Assembly: GCA_900473175.1 (NCBI GenBank)
Contig: UCKM01000006.1
Span: 124,001 to 188,000, forward strand
Source of the DNA: Hyphomicrobiales bacterium
GTDB lineage: Bacteria; Pseudomonadota; Alphaproteobacteria; Rhizobiales; Rhizobiaceae
Direction: 5' to 3'
Length of the DNA: 64,000 bases
The notes beneath the pieces were generated by a model, which was not told the origin of the DNA, did not search any database, and was given only the letters and a program-made list of their open reading frames with translations. Positions 27,964 to 38,345 of the stretch are shown here, piece by piece. Position 1 is the first letter of the stretch; each line of letters starts with the position of its first letter. The position numbers and the translations under genes are program-made.

Positions 27964-28221
27964 TTACTGCAGCATCACCGTGCGCAGTTCATGTTCCTGT
28001 GCGCCAACGAGTACATTGTCGCGCTCATCGGAAAGCACGATCGGATCGCCATTGGCGGCAAACAGCGCCCAGAGTTCGACGCCCGGCGTCATCGGCGGCA
28101 AAGCCGGAAAGCTATGGGCGAGATCATCGGTCTTGACCTTGCGCATATAGGCTACCTGTCCGGCGCCAAGACGCGCGAATTCGAGTTCGCTGAAGGGATT
28201 CTTTTGAACATTACCTTGCAT
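27964..28221 (-). CDS. DUF1150 family protein, downstream of Hsp20
   Basis: This 85-residue protein has the DUF1150 signature EFARLGAGQVAYMRKVKTDDLAHSFP and a terminal half rich in Leu/Val (ELWALFAANGDPIVLSDERDNVLVGAQEHELRTVMLQ). The family is confined largely to alphaproteobacteria and commonly follows an Hsp20 gene, as here (55 bp gap). ATG 28221 has GGAGG 5 bases upstream. ATG 28233 overlaps that Shine-Dalgarno. Function is unknown. Co-transcription with a small heat-shock protein suggests a proteostasis role. Confidence 0.88.
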   Translation of the reverse strand: MQGNVQKNPFSELEFARLGAGQVAYMRKVKTDDLAHSFPALPPMTPGVELWALFAANGDPIVLSDERDNVLVGAQEHELRTVMLQ

Positions 28222-28276
28222 GTCAGCCTCCATATACGGACAGTCTATTCCAAGCCCTGTCCTGTTAGAGCCACGA

Positions 28277-28699
28277 TCAGTCCTGAACCGCTATGTTGAT
28301 GCGTTTGACCAATCGCTCGGGTTCCGGCCGGTCGAGATCGATCGACAGAAGCCCATTCTTCAAAGTGGCGTTGCTGACACGCATGCCATCAGCAAGTACA
28401 AATATGCGCTGAAACTGGCGTGCTGCGATGCCACGATGGAGATATTCCCGTTCGCCTTCATCGGCCTGCTTGCCACGAATGACCAGCTGATTGTCTTCCG
28501 TTGTCACTTCGAGATCGTCGTTGGAAAACCCCGCAACGGCGAGCACTATTCGAAGCTGTTCACACTCATTACCGCCTCGAATTCGCTCGATATTATAGGG
28601 TGGATAGCCGTCGCCGGATTTCGCGATGCGCTCCAGCGTTTTTTCCATCGAGTCAAAACCAAGCAGCAAGGGGCTTGAAAATGGTGTCATTCGTGTCAT
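28277..28699 (-). CDS. Small heat-shock protein, Hsp20/IbpA family
   Basis: This 140-residue chaperone begins MTRMTPFSSPLLLGFDSMEKTLERI, typical of rhizobial class-A small Hsps. The alpha-crystallin domain spans about residues 35-125 (PPYNIERI, LRIVLAVAGFSNDDLEV, LVIRGKQ, YLHRGIAARQFQRIFVLADGMRVSNATLKNGLLSIDL). It contains the conserved G-x-L motif (NGLL). It holds unfolded proteins for refolding. ATG 28699 has AAGGA 9 bases upstream, and that Shine-Dalgarno is folded into a ROSE-like hairpin. The DUF1150 gene follows. Confidence 0.93.
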   Translation of the reverse strand: MTRMTPFSSPLLLGFDSMEKTLERIAKSGDGYPPYNIERIRGGNECEQLRIVLAVAGFSNDDLEVTTEDNQLVIRGKQADEGEREYLHRGIAARQFQRIFVLADGMRVSNATLKNGLLSIDLDRPEPERLVKRINIAVQD

Positions 28700-28820
28700 T
28701 TGTGCAGTCCTTGAGAGAAGCGACCTAAAAGCGAAACCCGTGATCGAACAGCATTTCACTCCTGCCGATTGATATGGTCGATCGAATCGCGGAGTTCAAG
28801 GGAGTGCCGGATTTCCGGCA
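28700..28820 (-). promoter_or_regulatory. ROSE-like RNA thermometer in the Hsp20 leader
   Basis: On the minus strand, GUCGCUU (28724-28718) pairs with AAGGAC (28712-28707) across a CUCUC loop. The pairs are GUC/GAC and CUU/AAG, and one G is left bulged opposite the Shine-Dalgarno AAGGA. A bulged G against the Shine-Dalgarno in the last hairpin is the hallmark of ROSE elements, which melt on heat shock to permit Hsp20 translation in rhizobia. A further GCCGGAAAUCCGGC hairpin (28818-28805) stands upstream. The transcription start is not known, so the 5-prime limit is approximate. Confidence 0.65.
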
Positions 28821-28834
28821 ATAGAAAGTAGAAA

Positions 28835-29773
28835 ATGACGCGTAAAATCATAATCGATACCGATCCGGGGCAGGATGACGCCCTTGCTATCCTCCTCGCC
28901 TTTGCCAGTCCGGAACTGGAGGTGCTCGGCATCACCGTCGTTGCCGGCAACGTGCCCCTGGCATTGACCGAGCTCAACGCCCGCAAGATCTGCGAACTTG
29001 CAGGACGCCCGCAGACCAAGGTTTTCGCCGGTGCGGATCGCCCGTTGATGCGCCCCCTCGTCACAGCCGAACATGTTCATGGCAAGACCGGCCTCGACGG
29101 TCCGGACTTGCCGGAACCGGCCATGCGCCTGCAGGACCAGCATGCCGTCGATTTCATAATTGACACTTTGCGAACCAAAGAAGCCGGGAGCATCACGCTC
29201 TGCGCGCTCGGGCCGCTTACCAATATCGCCCATGTACTGATCCGGGCACCGGAGCTTGCTCCCCGTATTCGCGAGATCGTGCTCATGGGCGGCGGGTTCT
29301 TCGAGGGCGGCAATGTCACGCCGACGGCCGAATTCAATATCTATGTGGATCCGCACGCGGCGCAAATTGTGTTGCAGTCCGGCGTTCCGATAATCATCTT
29401 GCCCCTCGACGTCACGCACAAGGCCTTGACGACCGCCGAGCGTGTCGAGCGGTTTCGTGCAATGGGCACACGAGCGGGAGACGCCTCAGTCGCCCTCCTC
29501 GAATTCTTCGAGCGTTTCGATGAAGAGAAATATGGAAGTGATGGCGGCCCTTTGCACGACCCCAACGTCATTGCCTACCTGATCAAGCCCGAGCTTTATC
29601 GCGGCCGCTTGTGCAATGTTGCCGTTGACGCGGCGAACGAACTGACGCTCGGCATGACCGTCGTCGACTGGTGGCGGGTGACTGACCGTCCCAAAAACGC
29701 CTTCTATATTCGCGGTATCGACGCTGACGCTTTCTTCGATCTGCTGATCGAACGTATTGCTCGCCTGCCTTGA
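28835..29773 (+). CDS. Inosine/uridine-preferring nucleoside hydrolase
   Basis: This 312-residue enzyme has the diagnostic Ca-binding motif IIIDTDPGQDDALAILLAF (residues 5-23), the substrate segments AGNVPLALTELNA and GADRPL, and LMGGGFFEGGNVTPTAEFNIYVDPHAAQIVLQSG with the conserved N and D. It splits the N-glycosidic bond of ribonucleosides to base and ribose. It is divergent from the Hsp20 gene with about 135 bp between starts. ATG 28835 has GAAAG upstream, weak but acceptable. Substrate preference within the family cannot be read from the sequence. Confidence 0.93.
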   Translation: MTRKIIIDTDPGQDDALAILLAFASPELEVLGITVVAGNVPLALTELNARKICELAGRPQTKVFAGADRPLMRPLVTAEHVHGKTGLDGPDLPEPAMRLQDQHAVDFIIDTLRTKEAGSITLCALGPLTNIAHVLIRAPELAPRIREIVLMGGGFFEGGNVTPTAEFNIYVDPHAAQIVLQSGVPIIILPLDVTHKALTTAERVERFRAMGTRAGDASVALLEFFERFDEEKYGSDGGPLHDPNVIAYLIKPELYRGRLCNVAVDAANELTLGMTVVDWWRVTDRPKNAFYIRGIDADAFFDLLIERIARLP

Positions 29774-29781
29774 ATCGTTCC

Positions 29782-29808
29782 GGCCCGGCGGGCTTGCGTC
29801 GCCGGGCC
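29782..29808 (+). terminator. GC hairpin after the nucleoside hydrolase
   Basis: GGCCCGGCG and CGCCGGGCC form a perfect 9-bp stem with a 9-nt loop, 9 bases past the stop codon. A pyrimidine-rich tail (TATCTCCTTGTTT) follows. It is a likely intrinsic or assisted terminator. Confidence 0.65.
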
Positions 29809-29929
29809 TATCTCCTTGTTTCATCACGAAAAGTTGAGCCTGCATAAACCATTGTTCAGGAATTTCCGGACAAAATCCGCTTGAGCCTGTAATGTTCACC
29901 GACGGACAGCAGGAAACTTGGGGGGTGAT

Positions 29930-30493
29930 ATGCTGACGCGGCGCGTTGTTTTGACTGGCCTGATTGCAGCGGTTCTCACACCGAAGGCAGCCCTGGCAAA
30001 ATCCGCCAGGAAGCCATTTGTCATCAATCCGCAATTCCAGCCGCAATATGTTCCATACGATTCCTCGTTTGCGCCAGGAACGGTGGTCATCGATCCACGC
30101 GCCCGGTTTCTCTATTTGGTCGAGGATGGTTCCACCGCGCGCCGCTACGGCGTGGGTGTCGGGCGGGCCGGACGCGTTTTCCACGGCGTTGCCAGGATTG
30201 GCCGCAAGGAAGAATGGCCCCGCTGGATTCCGACCAACAACATGATTAGACGTCAGCCGGGAAAATACGCCCGCTATGCGAGCGGCGTATCAGGCGGGCC
30301 GCATAACCCGCTGGGCGCGCGGGCGCTCTATCTCTATCGCAACGGCCGCGACACCTATTATCGCATCCATGGCACGACCGAGCCCTGGAGCATCGGCCGC
30401 GCGGTGTCAAATGGCTGTATCCGCATGATCAACGAACACGTGATGGATCTGTATTCGCGCGTTCCACTCGGCGCACGCGTGGTGGTGATCTGA
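29930..30493 (+). CDS. L,D-transpeptidase (YkuD domain), exported
   Basis: This 187-residue protein has a twin-arginine-like start (MLTRRVVLTGLIAAVLTPKAALA, signal peptide to about residue 23) and a YkuD domain. The active-site stretch reads YYRIHGTTEPWSIGRAVSNGCIRM (His, then S-x-G-C-x-R) near residues 140-165. Such enzymes form 3-3 peptidoglycan crosslinks or attach proteins to the wall, a dominant crosslinking mode in Hyphomicrobiales. ATG 29930 follows a GGGGGGTGAT tract. A TTG at 29918 is in frame but overlaps less well. Confidence 0.93.
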   Translation: MLTRRVVLTGLIAAVLTPKAALAKSARKPFVINPQFQPQYVPYDSSFAPGTVVIDPRARFLYLVEDGSTARRYGVGVGRAGRVFHGVARIGRKEEWPRWIPTNNMIRRQPGKYARYASGVSGGPHNPLGARALYLYRNGRDTYYRIHGTTEPWSIGRAVSNGCIRMINEHVMDLYSRVPLGARVVVI

Positions 30494-30543
30494 CCACCTA
30501 TTGGTTTTGCCGCGTTGTCGTCGTGCTGGCCGATATCAAAAGC

Positions 30544-30891
30544 TCAAGCGGCGACACTGTCCCGCTGCGTATCAGGCGCGAGTGTAACCTCAAGCCCATT
30601 GAGCTCCTGGGTCATGATCAGCTGGCAGGACAGGCGCGAATTATCCTCGACGTGAAAGGTCACGTCGAGCTGGTCGACTTCCTCGTCCTGTGGCTCATAG
30701 AGCTTTTCCGTCCAATCCTCACCGACATAGACATGACAGGTGCCGCAGGCGCAGGCGCCGCCGCATTCCGCCTTGATGTCGAGCCCCCAATCGCGAATGA
30801 CCTCCATCACGCGGAAGCCCTCGAGGGCTTCCAGCGTATGGCGCTTGCCGTGCTGATCGGTGACGTGGATATAGAGGGAATCCGAGCTCAT
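30544..30891 (-). CDS. 2Fe-2S ferredoxin
   Basis: This 115-residue protein has the plant/adrenodoxin-type cluster motif C-x5-C-x2-C in ECGGACACGTCHVYV (about residues 43-57) and the fourth ligand in RLSCQLIMT (about 89-97). It is an electron carrier. The ferredoxin-NADP reductase gene ends 7 bp upstream, and the same run continues back to cysG, so it probably receives electrons from that reductase and may hand them to sulfite reductase. The partner assignment is inference from order. Confidence 0.9.
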   Translation of the reverse strand: MSSDSLYIHVTDQHGKRHTLEALEGFRVMEVIRDWGLDIKAECGGACACGTCHVYVGEDWTEKLYEPQDEEVDQLDVTFHVEDNSRLSCQLIMTQELNGLEVTLAPDTQRDSVAA

Positions 30892-30898
30892 CAGTGTC

Positions 30899-32495
<1,597 letters not shown>

Positions 32496-32499
<4 letters not shown>

Positions 32500-33251
32500 A
32501 GATTAGAATCCGTCAAAGAAATGTTGCTCAACTGATCGGTAAGACCAGTCAGGTGAATGCCGCACTCGGTCTTGTCCGTGCCTGCCCAGCGGCCGGCCCG
32601 ATCATCCTCGCCTTCCTTGACAGGGACCGTGCAAGGCATGCAGCCGATCGAGCGATAGCCTTCGGCAACCAGCGGATGCGGCGGCAATTGGTGCGCGGTC
32701 ATATAGGCCTTGAGGTCAGCCGACGTCCAGTGGGCCAGCGGATTGATTCGGACGCGCGATCCCACCGACTCGAACACCGGCAAGGTTGTGCGGGTCGACG
32801 CCTGGAACTGCTTGCGGCCGGTCATCCACGCGCGGTAGGGCGCAACGGCACGTGCCATCGGCTCGACCTTGCGGATGTAGCAGCAGCGATCCTTGTTGGT
32901 CATCGACAGCGCGCCGAACGGATCCTCGTCCTTCAGGCTCTGCTTCAACGGGTGGATATCATGCACGTCCGTCAAGCCAAGGTCGCTGACGAGCTGGTCA
33001 CGATAGCGCAGGGTTGCCGGAAAATGCTTGCCGGTCTCAAGGAAGAGCACCGGCGTTGCGCGGTCGATCTGCGCGATCAGGTGCAGCAGCACCGACGATT
33101 CGGCCCCGAACGACGAGACAACGGCGATCTCCTCGTTGAAAAGGTGATCGACAGCAAGTTCGATGACATCCAGCGGTTCGAGATTGCCGTAACGGGCTTC
33201 GAGCGCACGCGCCTCATCCGCTACGGTATTCTCGTTGAACTCAAGCAGCAT
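32496..33251 (-). CDS. cysH: Phosphoadenylyl/adenylyl-sulfate reductase
   Basis: This 251-residue enzyme reduces activated sulfate to sulfite with thioredoxin. Motifs are the PP-loop region VVSSFGAESSVLLHLIAQ, DRCCYIRKVEPM and GCMPCTVPVKEGEDDRAGRW followed by TECGIH with the catalytic Cys. The CC plus CxxC pairs are [4Fe-4S] ligands, marking the APS-type (cluster-containing) reductases as in rhizobia rather than the PAPS type. ATG 33251 overlaps the cysI end by 11 bp. The frame extends to 33380 within cysI and is rejected. Confidence 0.93.
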
Positions 33252-34911
33252 TTGCAGCCTCGCTATAGAGCGCATCCTTGAACGGCGCAGCGCCGACACG
33301 TCGGTAGGTAGCAAGGAATGTCTCTTCTTTGTCGGTGCGGATTTCGAGATAACGATCAACGATGGTTTCAACCGCATCAACGATTTCCTCCGAGGAGAAG
33401 CCGCGACCAGTTATATCGCCGATGGTGCAGATCTCATCGCCGGAGCCGCCCAGCGAAATCTGGTAAAGCTCTTCGCCCTTCTTCTCGACGCCGAGAATTC
33501 CGATATGGCCGACGTGGTGATGGCCGCAGGCATTGATGCAGCCGGAGATCTTTATCTTCAGTTCGCCAATATCGGCCTGACGCTCGGCCTTGCCGAAGCG
33601 TTCGGAGATGCGCTGGGCAACGGGAATCGACCGCGCATTGGCAAGGGCGCAATAATCAAGGCCCGGGCAGGCGATGATATCGGTGATCAGTCCGGCATTT
33701 GCCGTTGCCAGGCCATCCGTCAACAGCAGGTCATAGACGATGCGCAGATCGGCAATCGCCACGTACGGCAGTACCAGGTTCTGTTCATGGCTGACGCGGA
33801 TCTCATCCTGCGAGAACCTTTCCGCAATGTCTGCAACGAGGTCCATCTGCGCATCGGTGGCGTCACCGGGTATGCCGCCGATCGGCTTCAGCGATATCGT
33901 GATGACACCGTAATCGGGATTCTTGTGCGGCGTTACATTCTGGTCGACCCAGGTCGAGAAGGAATGATCGGCCTTGCGGGCAGCCGCGAGCTCCGACCAG
34001 CCTTCCGGACGCAGCGGCAGATTCGGCGCACGGAAATAGCTGTCGATGGCGTCGACATCCTTCTGAGGCAGCTTGAGGTCACTCTCCTTCAGCACCTGCC
34101 ATTCGGCCTCGACCTGACGGGTCAATTCTTCCGTACCGGTCTCATGCACGAGGATCTTGATGCGTGCCTTGTACTTGTTGTCGCGGCGGCCATTCAGATT
34201 GTAAACGCGCATGATCGCGGTGGTATAGGTCAGCAGATCCTCCACCGGCAGGAAGTCGCGGATCTTCTTGGCGACCATCGGCGTGCGGCCCTGGCCACCA
34301 CCGACATAAACCGCAAAGCCGAGTTCACCCGCCCCGTTCTTCTTCAGATGCAGGCCGATATCATGCACCTGGATGGCGGCACGGTCGCGCTCGGCACCCG
34401 TCACGGCGATTTTGAACTTGCGTGGCAGGTACGAAAACTCCGGATGCATCGACGACCACTGCCGCAGGATTTCCGCGTAGGGCCGCGGATCGGCAACTTC
34501 GTCGGCAGCAGCGCCTGCAAAATGGTCGGCAGTCACGTTGCGGATGCAATTGCCCGAGGTCTGCAGCGCGTGCATCTCGACCGATGCCAGTTCATCAAGA
34601 ACCTTCGGCATGTCCTTCAGCGCCGGCCAGTTATATTGCAGGTTCTGGCGGGTGGTGAAGTGGCCATAGCCGCGATCATAGTGGCGGGCAATATGGGCGA
34701 GCTTGCGCATCTGCCGGCTTGACAGCGTGCCGTAAGGAATGGCCACGCGCAGCATATAGGCGTGCAGCTGCAGGTAGACGCCATTCATCAGCCGCAGCGG
34801 ACGGAACTGGTCCTCCGTCAATTCGCCGGCGAGGCGCCGTTCTACCTGATCCTTGAACTGCTCGACGCGGGCCGAAACAAATGCGTGATCAAACTCGTCG
34901 TAGCGATACAT
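33241..34911 (-). CDS. cysI: Sulfite reductase hemoprotein (nitrite/sulfite reductase family)
   Basis: This 556-residue protein has two ferredoxin-like halves and the siroheme-[4Fe-4S] ligands in TACPGLDYCALA-type sequence (IIACPGLDYCALANARSIP, about residue 415) and SGCINACGHHHVGHIGILG (about 455). It is of the ferredoxin-dependent single-subunit type. No flavoprotein cysJ is seen in the run, consistent with electrons from the ferredoxin/reductase pair encoded downstream. It reduces sulfite to sulfide for cysteine synthesis. The DUF2849 gene ends 20 bp upstream. Confidence 0.94.
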   Translation of the reverse strand: MYRYDEFDHAFVSARVEQFKDQVERRLAGELTEDQFRPLRLMNGVYLQLHAYMLRVAIPYGTLSSRQMRKLAHIARHYDRGYGHFTTRQNLQYNWPALKDMPKVLDELASVEMHALQTSGNCIRNVTADHFAGAAADEVADPRPYAEILRQWSSMHPEFSYLPRKFKIAVTGAERDRAAIQVHDIGLHLKKNGAGELGFAVYVGGGQGRTPMVAKKIRDFLPVEDLLTYTTAIMRVYNLNGRRDNKYKARIKILVHETGTEELTRQVEAEWQVLKESDLKLPQKDVDAIDSYFRAPNLPLRPEGWSELAAARKADHSFSTWVDQNVTPHKNPDYGVITISLKPIGGIPGDATDAQMDLVADIAERFSQDEIRVSHEQNLVLPYVAIADLRIVYDLLLTDGLATANAGLITDIIACPGLDYCALANARSIPVAQRISERFGKAERQADIGELKIKISGCINACGHHHVGHIGILGVEKKGEELYQISLGGSGDEICTIGDITGRGFSSEEIVDAVETIVDRYLEIRTDKEETFLATYRRVGAAPFKDALYSEAANAA

Positions 34912-34931
34912 TCTGTGCGGGCCTTTAAGAA

Positions 34932-35246
34932 TTAAGCGGCGGTTGCTTTGGGCTTTTCAGCCTGCTTGCCGAGATCAAGACGGATGGTGGGGCCGAGCTG
35001 GCGGATGCGCTCGCGCAGGCGAAGCGGATAAAGGTTTGTGCCGCGCTCTTCAACATCGATCACGTTCACGTCGATGACGAGATTCGACTTGATCGCCGCC
35101 TTCCCTGCTTCTTCGAGGGCGCTCACTGCTTCGGCGTGACGTGCGATCAGCGCCCCATCGATGTGCTCCAGCCACTCGCCATTGGCACCGAGCCATACGG
35201 CCTCCCCATCGGTAAGACGGTTTGCGGTGAGAACTTTGACACTCAT
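34932..35246 (-). CDS. DUF2849 family protein
   Basis: This 104-residue protein opens MSVKVLTANRLTDGEAVWLGANGEW, the DUF2849 signature, and ends in a Lys/Ala tail (GKQAEKPKATAA). The family sits between cysG and cysI in many Hyphomicrobiales. Function is unknown. It has no membrane segment and no cysteine. Its position within the cys run, 18 bp after cysG, suggests a role in siroheme delivery or sulfite reduction, by context only. Confidence 0.88.
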   Translation of the reverse strand: MSVKVLTANRLTDGEAVWLGANGEWLEHIDGALIARHAEAVSALEEAGKAAIKSNLVIDVNVIDVEERGTNLYPLRLRERIRQLGPTIRLDLGKQAEKPKATAA

Positions 35247-35264
35247 GATCGTGATCCTTCGCGT

Positions 35265-36716
35265 TCAGGCAGCATTGGTTTCTAGGTGGCGCGGCGCCAC
35301 GGAATGGTTGATCAGTGCGGAGAGCGGTTCGGCCTTGTCGATGGCAGCACCGGCAACAGCATCGCCGATGACGACCATCACCGGCCCGGTCAGATCATCG
35401 CGTTGTTCGAGTGACGGCAAATCATGGAGCGTGCCGTGGAACATGCGCCGTTCTGGCCGGCCGGCGTTTTCGACAACGGCGACGCCAGTATCGGCATGAA
35501 GCCCGGCCTGCATCAGCCGCTCGGCCACCGAAGCAGCAACACTACGGCCCATATAGACGGCAATCGTTGCTCCAGAAATGGCAAGGCGGGCCCAATCGGG
35601 CAGTACTTCACCGGCCATATCATGCCCGGTGGTGAAGACGAGTGAGGATGCAACTCCGCGCAAGGTGAGCGGCAGCTGCATGTCAGCAGCAGCCGCGAAA
35701 GCGGAGGTGATGCCGGGAACGATCTCGAAGCCGATGCCAGCATCGCGCAAGGCCGCCATTTCCTCGCCGGCGCGGCCATAGACCAGAGGATCGCCTGATT
35801 TCAGACGCACAACGCGCTTGCCTTCGCGGCCAAGCGAAACCAGCAAATCGTTGATCTCGCTCTGGCTCTTCGAATGGCAGCCCTTGCGCTTGCCGACGGA
35901 AAGCCGGGTCGCATCGCGGCGGCCCATGGCGACAACGGCCTCCGGCACCAGCGCATCATAAACGATGACGTCGGCCTCCATGAGGACGCGGTGCGCACGC
36001 AAGGTCAACAAATCCTCGGCGCCGGGGCCGGCACCCACCAGCCAGACATAGCCCTTCGCCGAATCCTGATCCTCAAGAAGCGCGGCGACTGCCTGATGTG
36101 CACCAGCCAGGTCATTATTGTAGACATTGCTCGCAACATCGCCCGCAAAGAACGAGCGCCAGAACAGGCGGCGCGGCAGGCCTTTGCGTACCAGCTTCTC
36201 GACGGCGGGGCGATAAGCATTAGCGAGACGCGCCAGATCGCCGAGGCGCGGCGAGAAAGCCGCGTCGATACGGGCGCGGATCATCTGCGTCAGGACTGGT
36301 CCTGTGCCTTCGGAACCGATGGCGATGGCCAGCGGCGCGCGATTGACGATGGCTGGCGTGAAGAAATCACAAAGGTCAGGCCGATCGACGACATTGACCG
36401 GAATATGTTGACGGCGTGCCTCGGCGGCAATCAACCTATCCTGGTCTTCGTCGCCGGTGGCAACGAAGACCAGCTTTGCGCCGGTCAGATGCTTGGGAGC
36501 AAATTTTTCTGCGACGTGATGATAATCACCATCACGCAGGAAGTCGGCGAGTTCTTGATCCGGGTCATCGGCGATAACGCGAATTGTTGCATTGATCTGC
36601 GTCAGCAACCGCGCTTTGTTCAGCGCTTCCTCGCCATTGCCGACCACGACAAGCACTTCATTCCGCACGCGGAAGAAGGCTGGAAAGACGGATAGCTGGT
36701 CAGCGTGAATGGACAT
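35265..36716 (-). CDS. cysG: Siroheme synthase CysG (fused precorrin-2 dehydrogenase/ferrochelatase and uroporphyrinogen-III methyltransferase)
   Basis: This 483-residue fusion has an N-terminal Rossmann domain (FFRVRNEVLVVVGNGEEALNKARLL, about residues 15-40) for NAD-dependent precorrin-2 oxidation and chelation. The C-terminal SUMT domain begins near residue 220 (VWLVGAGPGAEDLLTLRAHRVLMEADVIVYDALV), with RLKSGDPLVYGRAGEE and VPGITSAFAAAA. It makes the siroheme used by the CysI encoded two genes downstream. It is first in the run. The 8-bp inverted repeat 9 bases upstream may regulate it. Confidence 0.95.
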   Translation of the reverse strand: MSIHADQLSVFPAFFRVRNEVLVVVGNGEEALNKARLLTQINATIRVIADDPDQELADFLRDGDYHHVAEKFAPKHLTGAKLVFVATGDEDQDRLIAAEARRQHIPVNVVDRPDLCDFFTPAIVNRAPLAIAIGSEGTGPVLTQMIRARIDAAFSPRLGDLARLANAYRPAVEKLVRKGLPRRLFWRSFFAGDVASNVYNNDLAGAHQAVAALLEDQDSAKGYVWLVGAGPGAEDLLTLRAHRVLMEADVIVYDALVPEAVVAMGRRDATRLSVGKRKGCHSKSQSEINDLLVSLGREGKRVVRLKSGDPLVYGRAGEEMAALRDAGIGFEIVPGITSAFAAAADMQLPLTLRGVASSLVFTTGHDMAGEVLPDWARLAISGATIAVYMGRSVAASVAERLMQAGLHADTGVAVVENAGRPERRMFHGTLHDLPSLEQRDDLTGPVMVVIGDAVAGAAIDKAEPLSALINHSVAPRHLETNAA

Positions 36717-36724
36717 GAACGCGG

Positions 36725-36748
36725 TAATCCCAATGGTTGCTGGGATTA
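36725..36748. promoter_or_regulatory. Perfect 8-bp inverted repeat just upstream of cysG
   Basis: TAATCCCA (36725-36732) and TGGGATTA (36741-36748) flank an 8-base spacer, and the inner arm ends 9 bases before the cysG ATG. As DNA it could bind a dimeric regulator. As RNA it would form a hairpin covering the ribosome-binding region. No known family box fits exactly. Confidence 0.5.
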
Positions 36749-37068
36749 TCGATGAAAGGTCAGATGTTTATAAGGAACAGAAGTGCGCTGAATCAGACGC
36801 CGGAGCATGGAATTTCTGAAAAAGCCGGAGCATGCGGATTCTCTTTCTACAAAGTACAAAGAGACACACGCCGCGCCATCGCCCCATAGGGCAAAGCGAG
36901 ACATGTTGACCAACCGCGTTGTCGCCGATGACGGCATTCGCCGATACACGACTAGATTTATAGTGTTAATCGGGAAATGCAAGCTTTATATTTCTCGAAT
37001 GTCGTAGTTGCTTCACTCGAAAAGCGGCGGCTGGTTGCAGCACTTCGGCATGCCATGAGCGACAAGCT
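36749..37068. other. Gene-poor stretch between yraN and cysG
   Basis: The stretch is 320 bases with more A/T than the neighbours. It presumably holds the cysG promoter; TTATAAACA at 36766-36774 (minus) is one possible -10 region. GCCGGAGCATG occurs twice (36801 and 36825). Short frames on both strands (66 and 78 codons) have no recognisable family, poor start signals and biased composition, so I do not call them. Confidence 0.5.
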
Positions 37069-37434
37069 TCAAACCGTAAACACTGCCGGCACATGCACCG
37101 GCCAGCGCCAGGGCAGGATGGCGACAAGGTCGAAGCGCAGCGACAGGTTTGCATGGTCGGGCTGGCGCGCCAACCACTGGTCCGCCGCCGCTTCGATCCG
37201 GCGCATGGTCAGGGCGTTAACCGATTCCATCGCCTGTTCAAGCGTCGCTCTGGCTTTGACTTCGACGATCAGAATGACATCGCGGCGCCTTGCAATGAGG
37301 TCAATCTCACCAAGCTTCGTGCGATAGCGGCGATCGACAATATGATACCCCTTCAGCATCAGTGCAAAGGCGGCAAGGCGTTCGGCCGAATGGCCACGGC
37401 GATAGGCCTTGTGACGCTTGCCCGGCCCGCTCAT
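37069..37434 (-). CDS. yraN: YraN/UPF0102 family nuclease-like protein
   Basis: This 121-residue protein has the endonuclease-like fold motifs [51 protein letters not shown], in which the E, D and E-x-K residues resemble Holliday-junction resolvase-type active sites. Biological role is not established. Its start overlaps the rsmI stop by 4 bp, an arrangement common across bacteria. Confidence 0.92.
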   Translation of the reverse strand: MSGPGKRHKAYRRGHSAERLAAFALMLKGYHIVDRRYRTKLGEIDLIARRRDVILIVEVKARATLEQAMESVNALTMRRIEAAADQWLARQPDHANLSLRFDLVAILPWRWPVHVPAVFTV

Positions 37435-38345
37435 TTCATTGCCAGCAGCCGTTGATAGAGTTCGCCCTTGGGGCGCCCTGTCATCCGCGATGCTTCTCCG
37501 GCCGCCTTTGCCGGTGACATCTCCAATGCAAGGGCGCGCAGCAGTGCATCGACATCGCCATCGGAGCGCGGAACGTTCTGGTCTTCGCCAGGCGGACCGA
37601 TCACCAGCACCACCTCACCACGAATGCGATCCTCGCCGTCGAACGCCTTTGCAAGCTCGTCCAACTGCAGTGTTACAACCGTCTCATACGTCTTCGTCAG
37701 TTCGCGACAGAGCGAAGCCTGCCGTCCGGGCCCGAAAACCTCGACCATATCGTTGAGGGTAGCAGCGGCGCGGTTCGGCGATTCAAAGAAGACCAGCGCC
37801 GCATCGAGGGTTTTCAGCTGTTCGAGTTTTGCCCGCCGCTGACCCTGTTTGGATGATAGGAAGCCGGCAAAATAAAAACTATCCTTGAACAAACCCGATG
37901 CGGTTAAGGCTGCGAGAACCGAGGACGCACCAGGGATCGGCACCACCCTGATCCCGGCTGCCTTCGCTTCCGGAACCAACCGTCCGCCCGGATCGGAAAC
38001 GAGCGGAGTGCCCGCATCGGATACCAGCGCAACGCTTTTTCCGGCGAGCAATGCCTCGATCAGCTTCGGACCCGCCTGATCGGCATTGTGTTCGTGATAG
38101 GCATAAGGACGCCGGGAAATCCCGTAGCGATCGAAAAGAACGCGGCTGACGCGCGTATCCTCGCAGGCGATGATATCGGCCGCCGCCAGCGTTTCAATGC
38201 CGCGGATTGTCATATCACCAAGATTGCCAATGGGCGTCGCGACGATATAGAGCGCCGGCTCCAGCGGTCTGGCACGAAACGAAGCCGTGCCAATCTGGTA
38301 CTTTCGCTCGCTGATATCGTCGTCTGACACGGCCGAATCCTTCAC
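37431..38345 (-). CDS. rsmI: 16S rRNA (cytidine1402-2'-O)-methyltransferase
   Basis: This 304-residue SAM-dependent enzyme has the tetrapyrrole-methylase fold: [35 protein letters not shown] (about residues 31-65), [16 protein letters not shown] and [17 protein letters not shown]. It modifies C1402 of 16S rRNA at the P-site. Start and stop both overlap neighbours by 4 bp (hemW upstream, yraN downstream). The first 28 residues precede the family core, so a later start cannot be excluded, but no better ATG is present. Confidence 0.95.
   Translation of the reverse strand: MKDSAVSDDDISERKYQIGTASFRARPLEPALYIVATPIGNLGDMTIRGIETLAAADIIACEDTRVSRVLFDRYGISRRPYAYHEHNADQAGPKLIEALLAGKSVALVSDAGTPLVSDPGGRLVPEAKAAGIRVVPIPGASSVLAALTASGLFKDSFYFAGFLSSKQGQRRAKLEQLKTLDAALVFFESPNRAAATLNDMVEVFGPGRQASLCRELTKTYETVVTLQLDELAKAFDGEDRIRGEVVLVIGPPGEDQNVPRSDGDVDALLRALALEMSPAKAAGEASRMTGRPKGELYQRLLAMK

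Noticed and set aside
36746-37007. Possible small genes of 66 and 78 codons in the cysG upstream gap
   Set aside because: They overlap each other on opposite strands, have no strong ribosome sites and no recognisable family.
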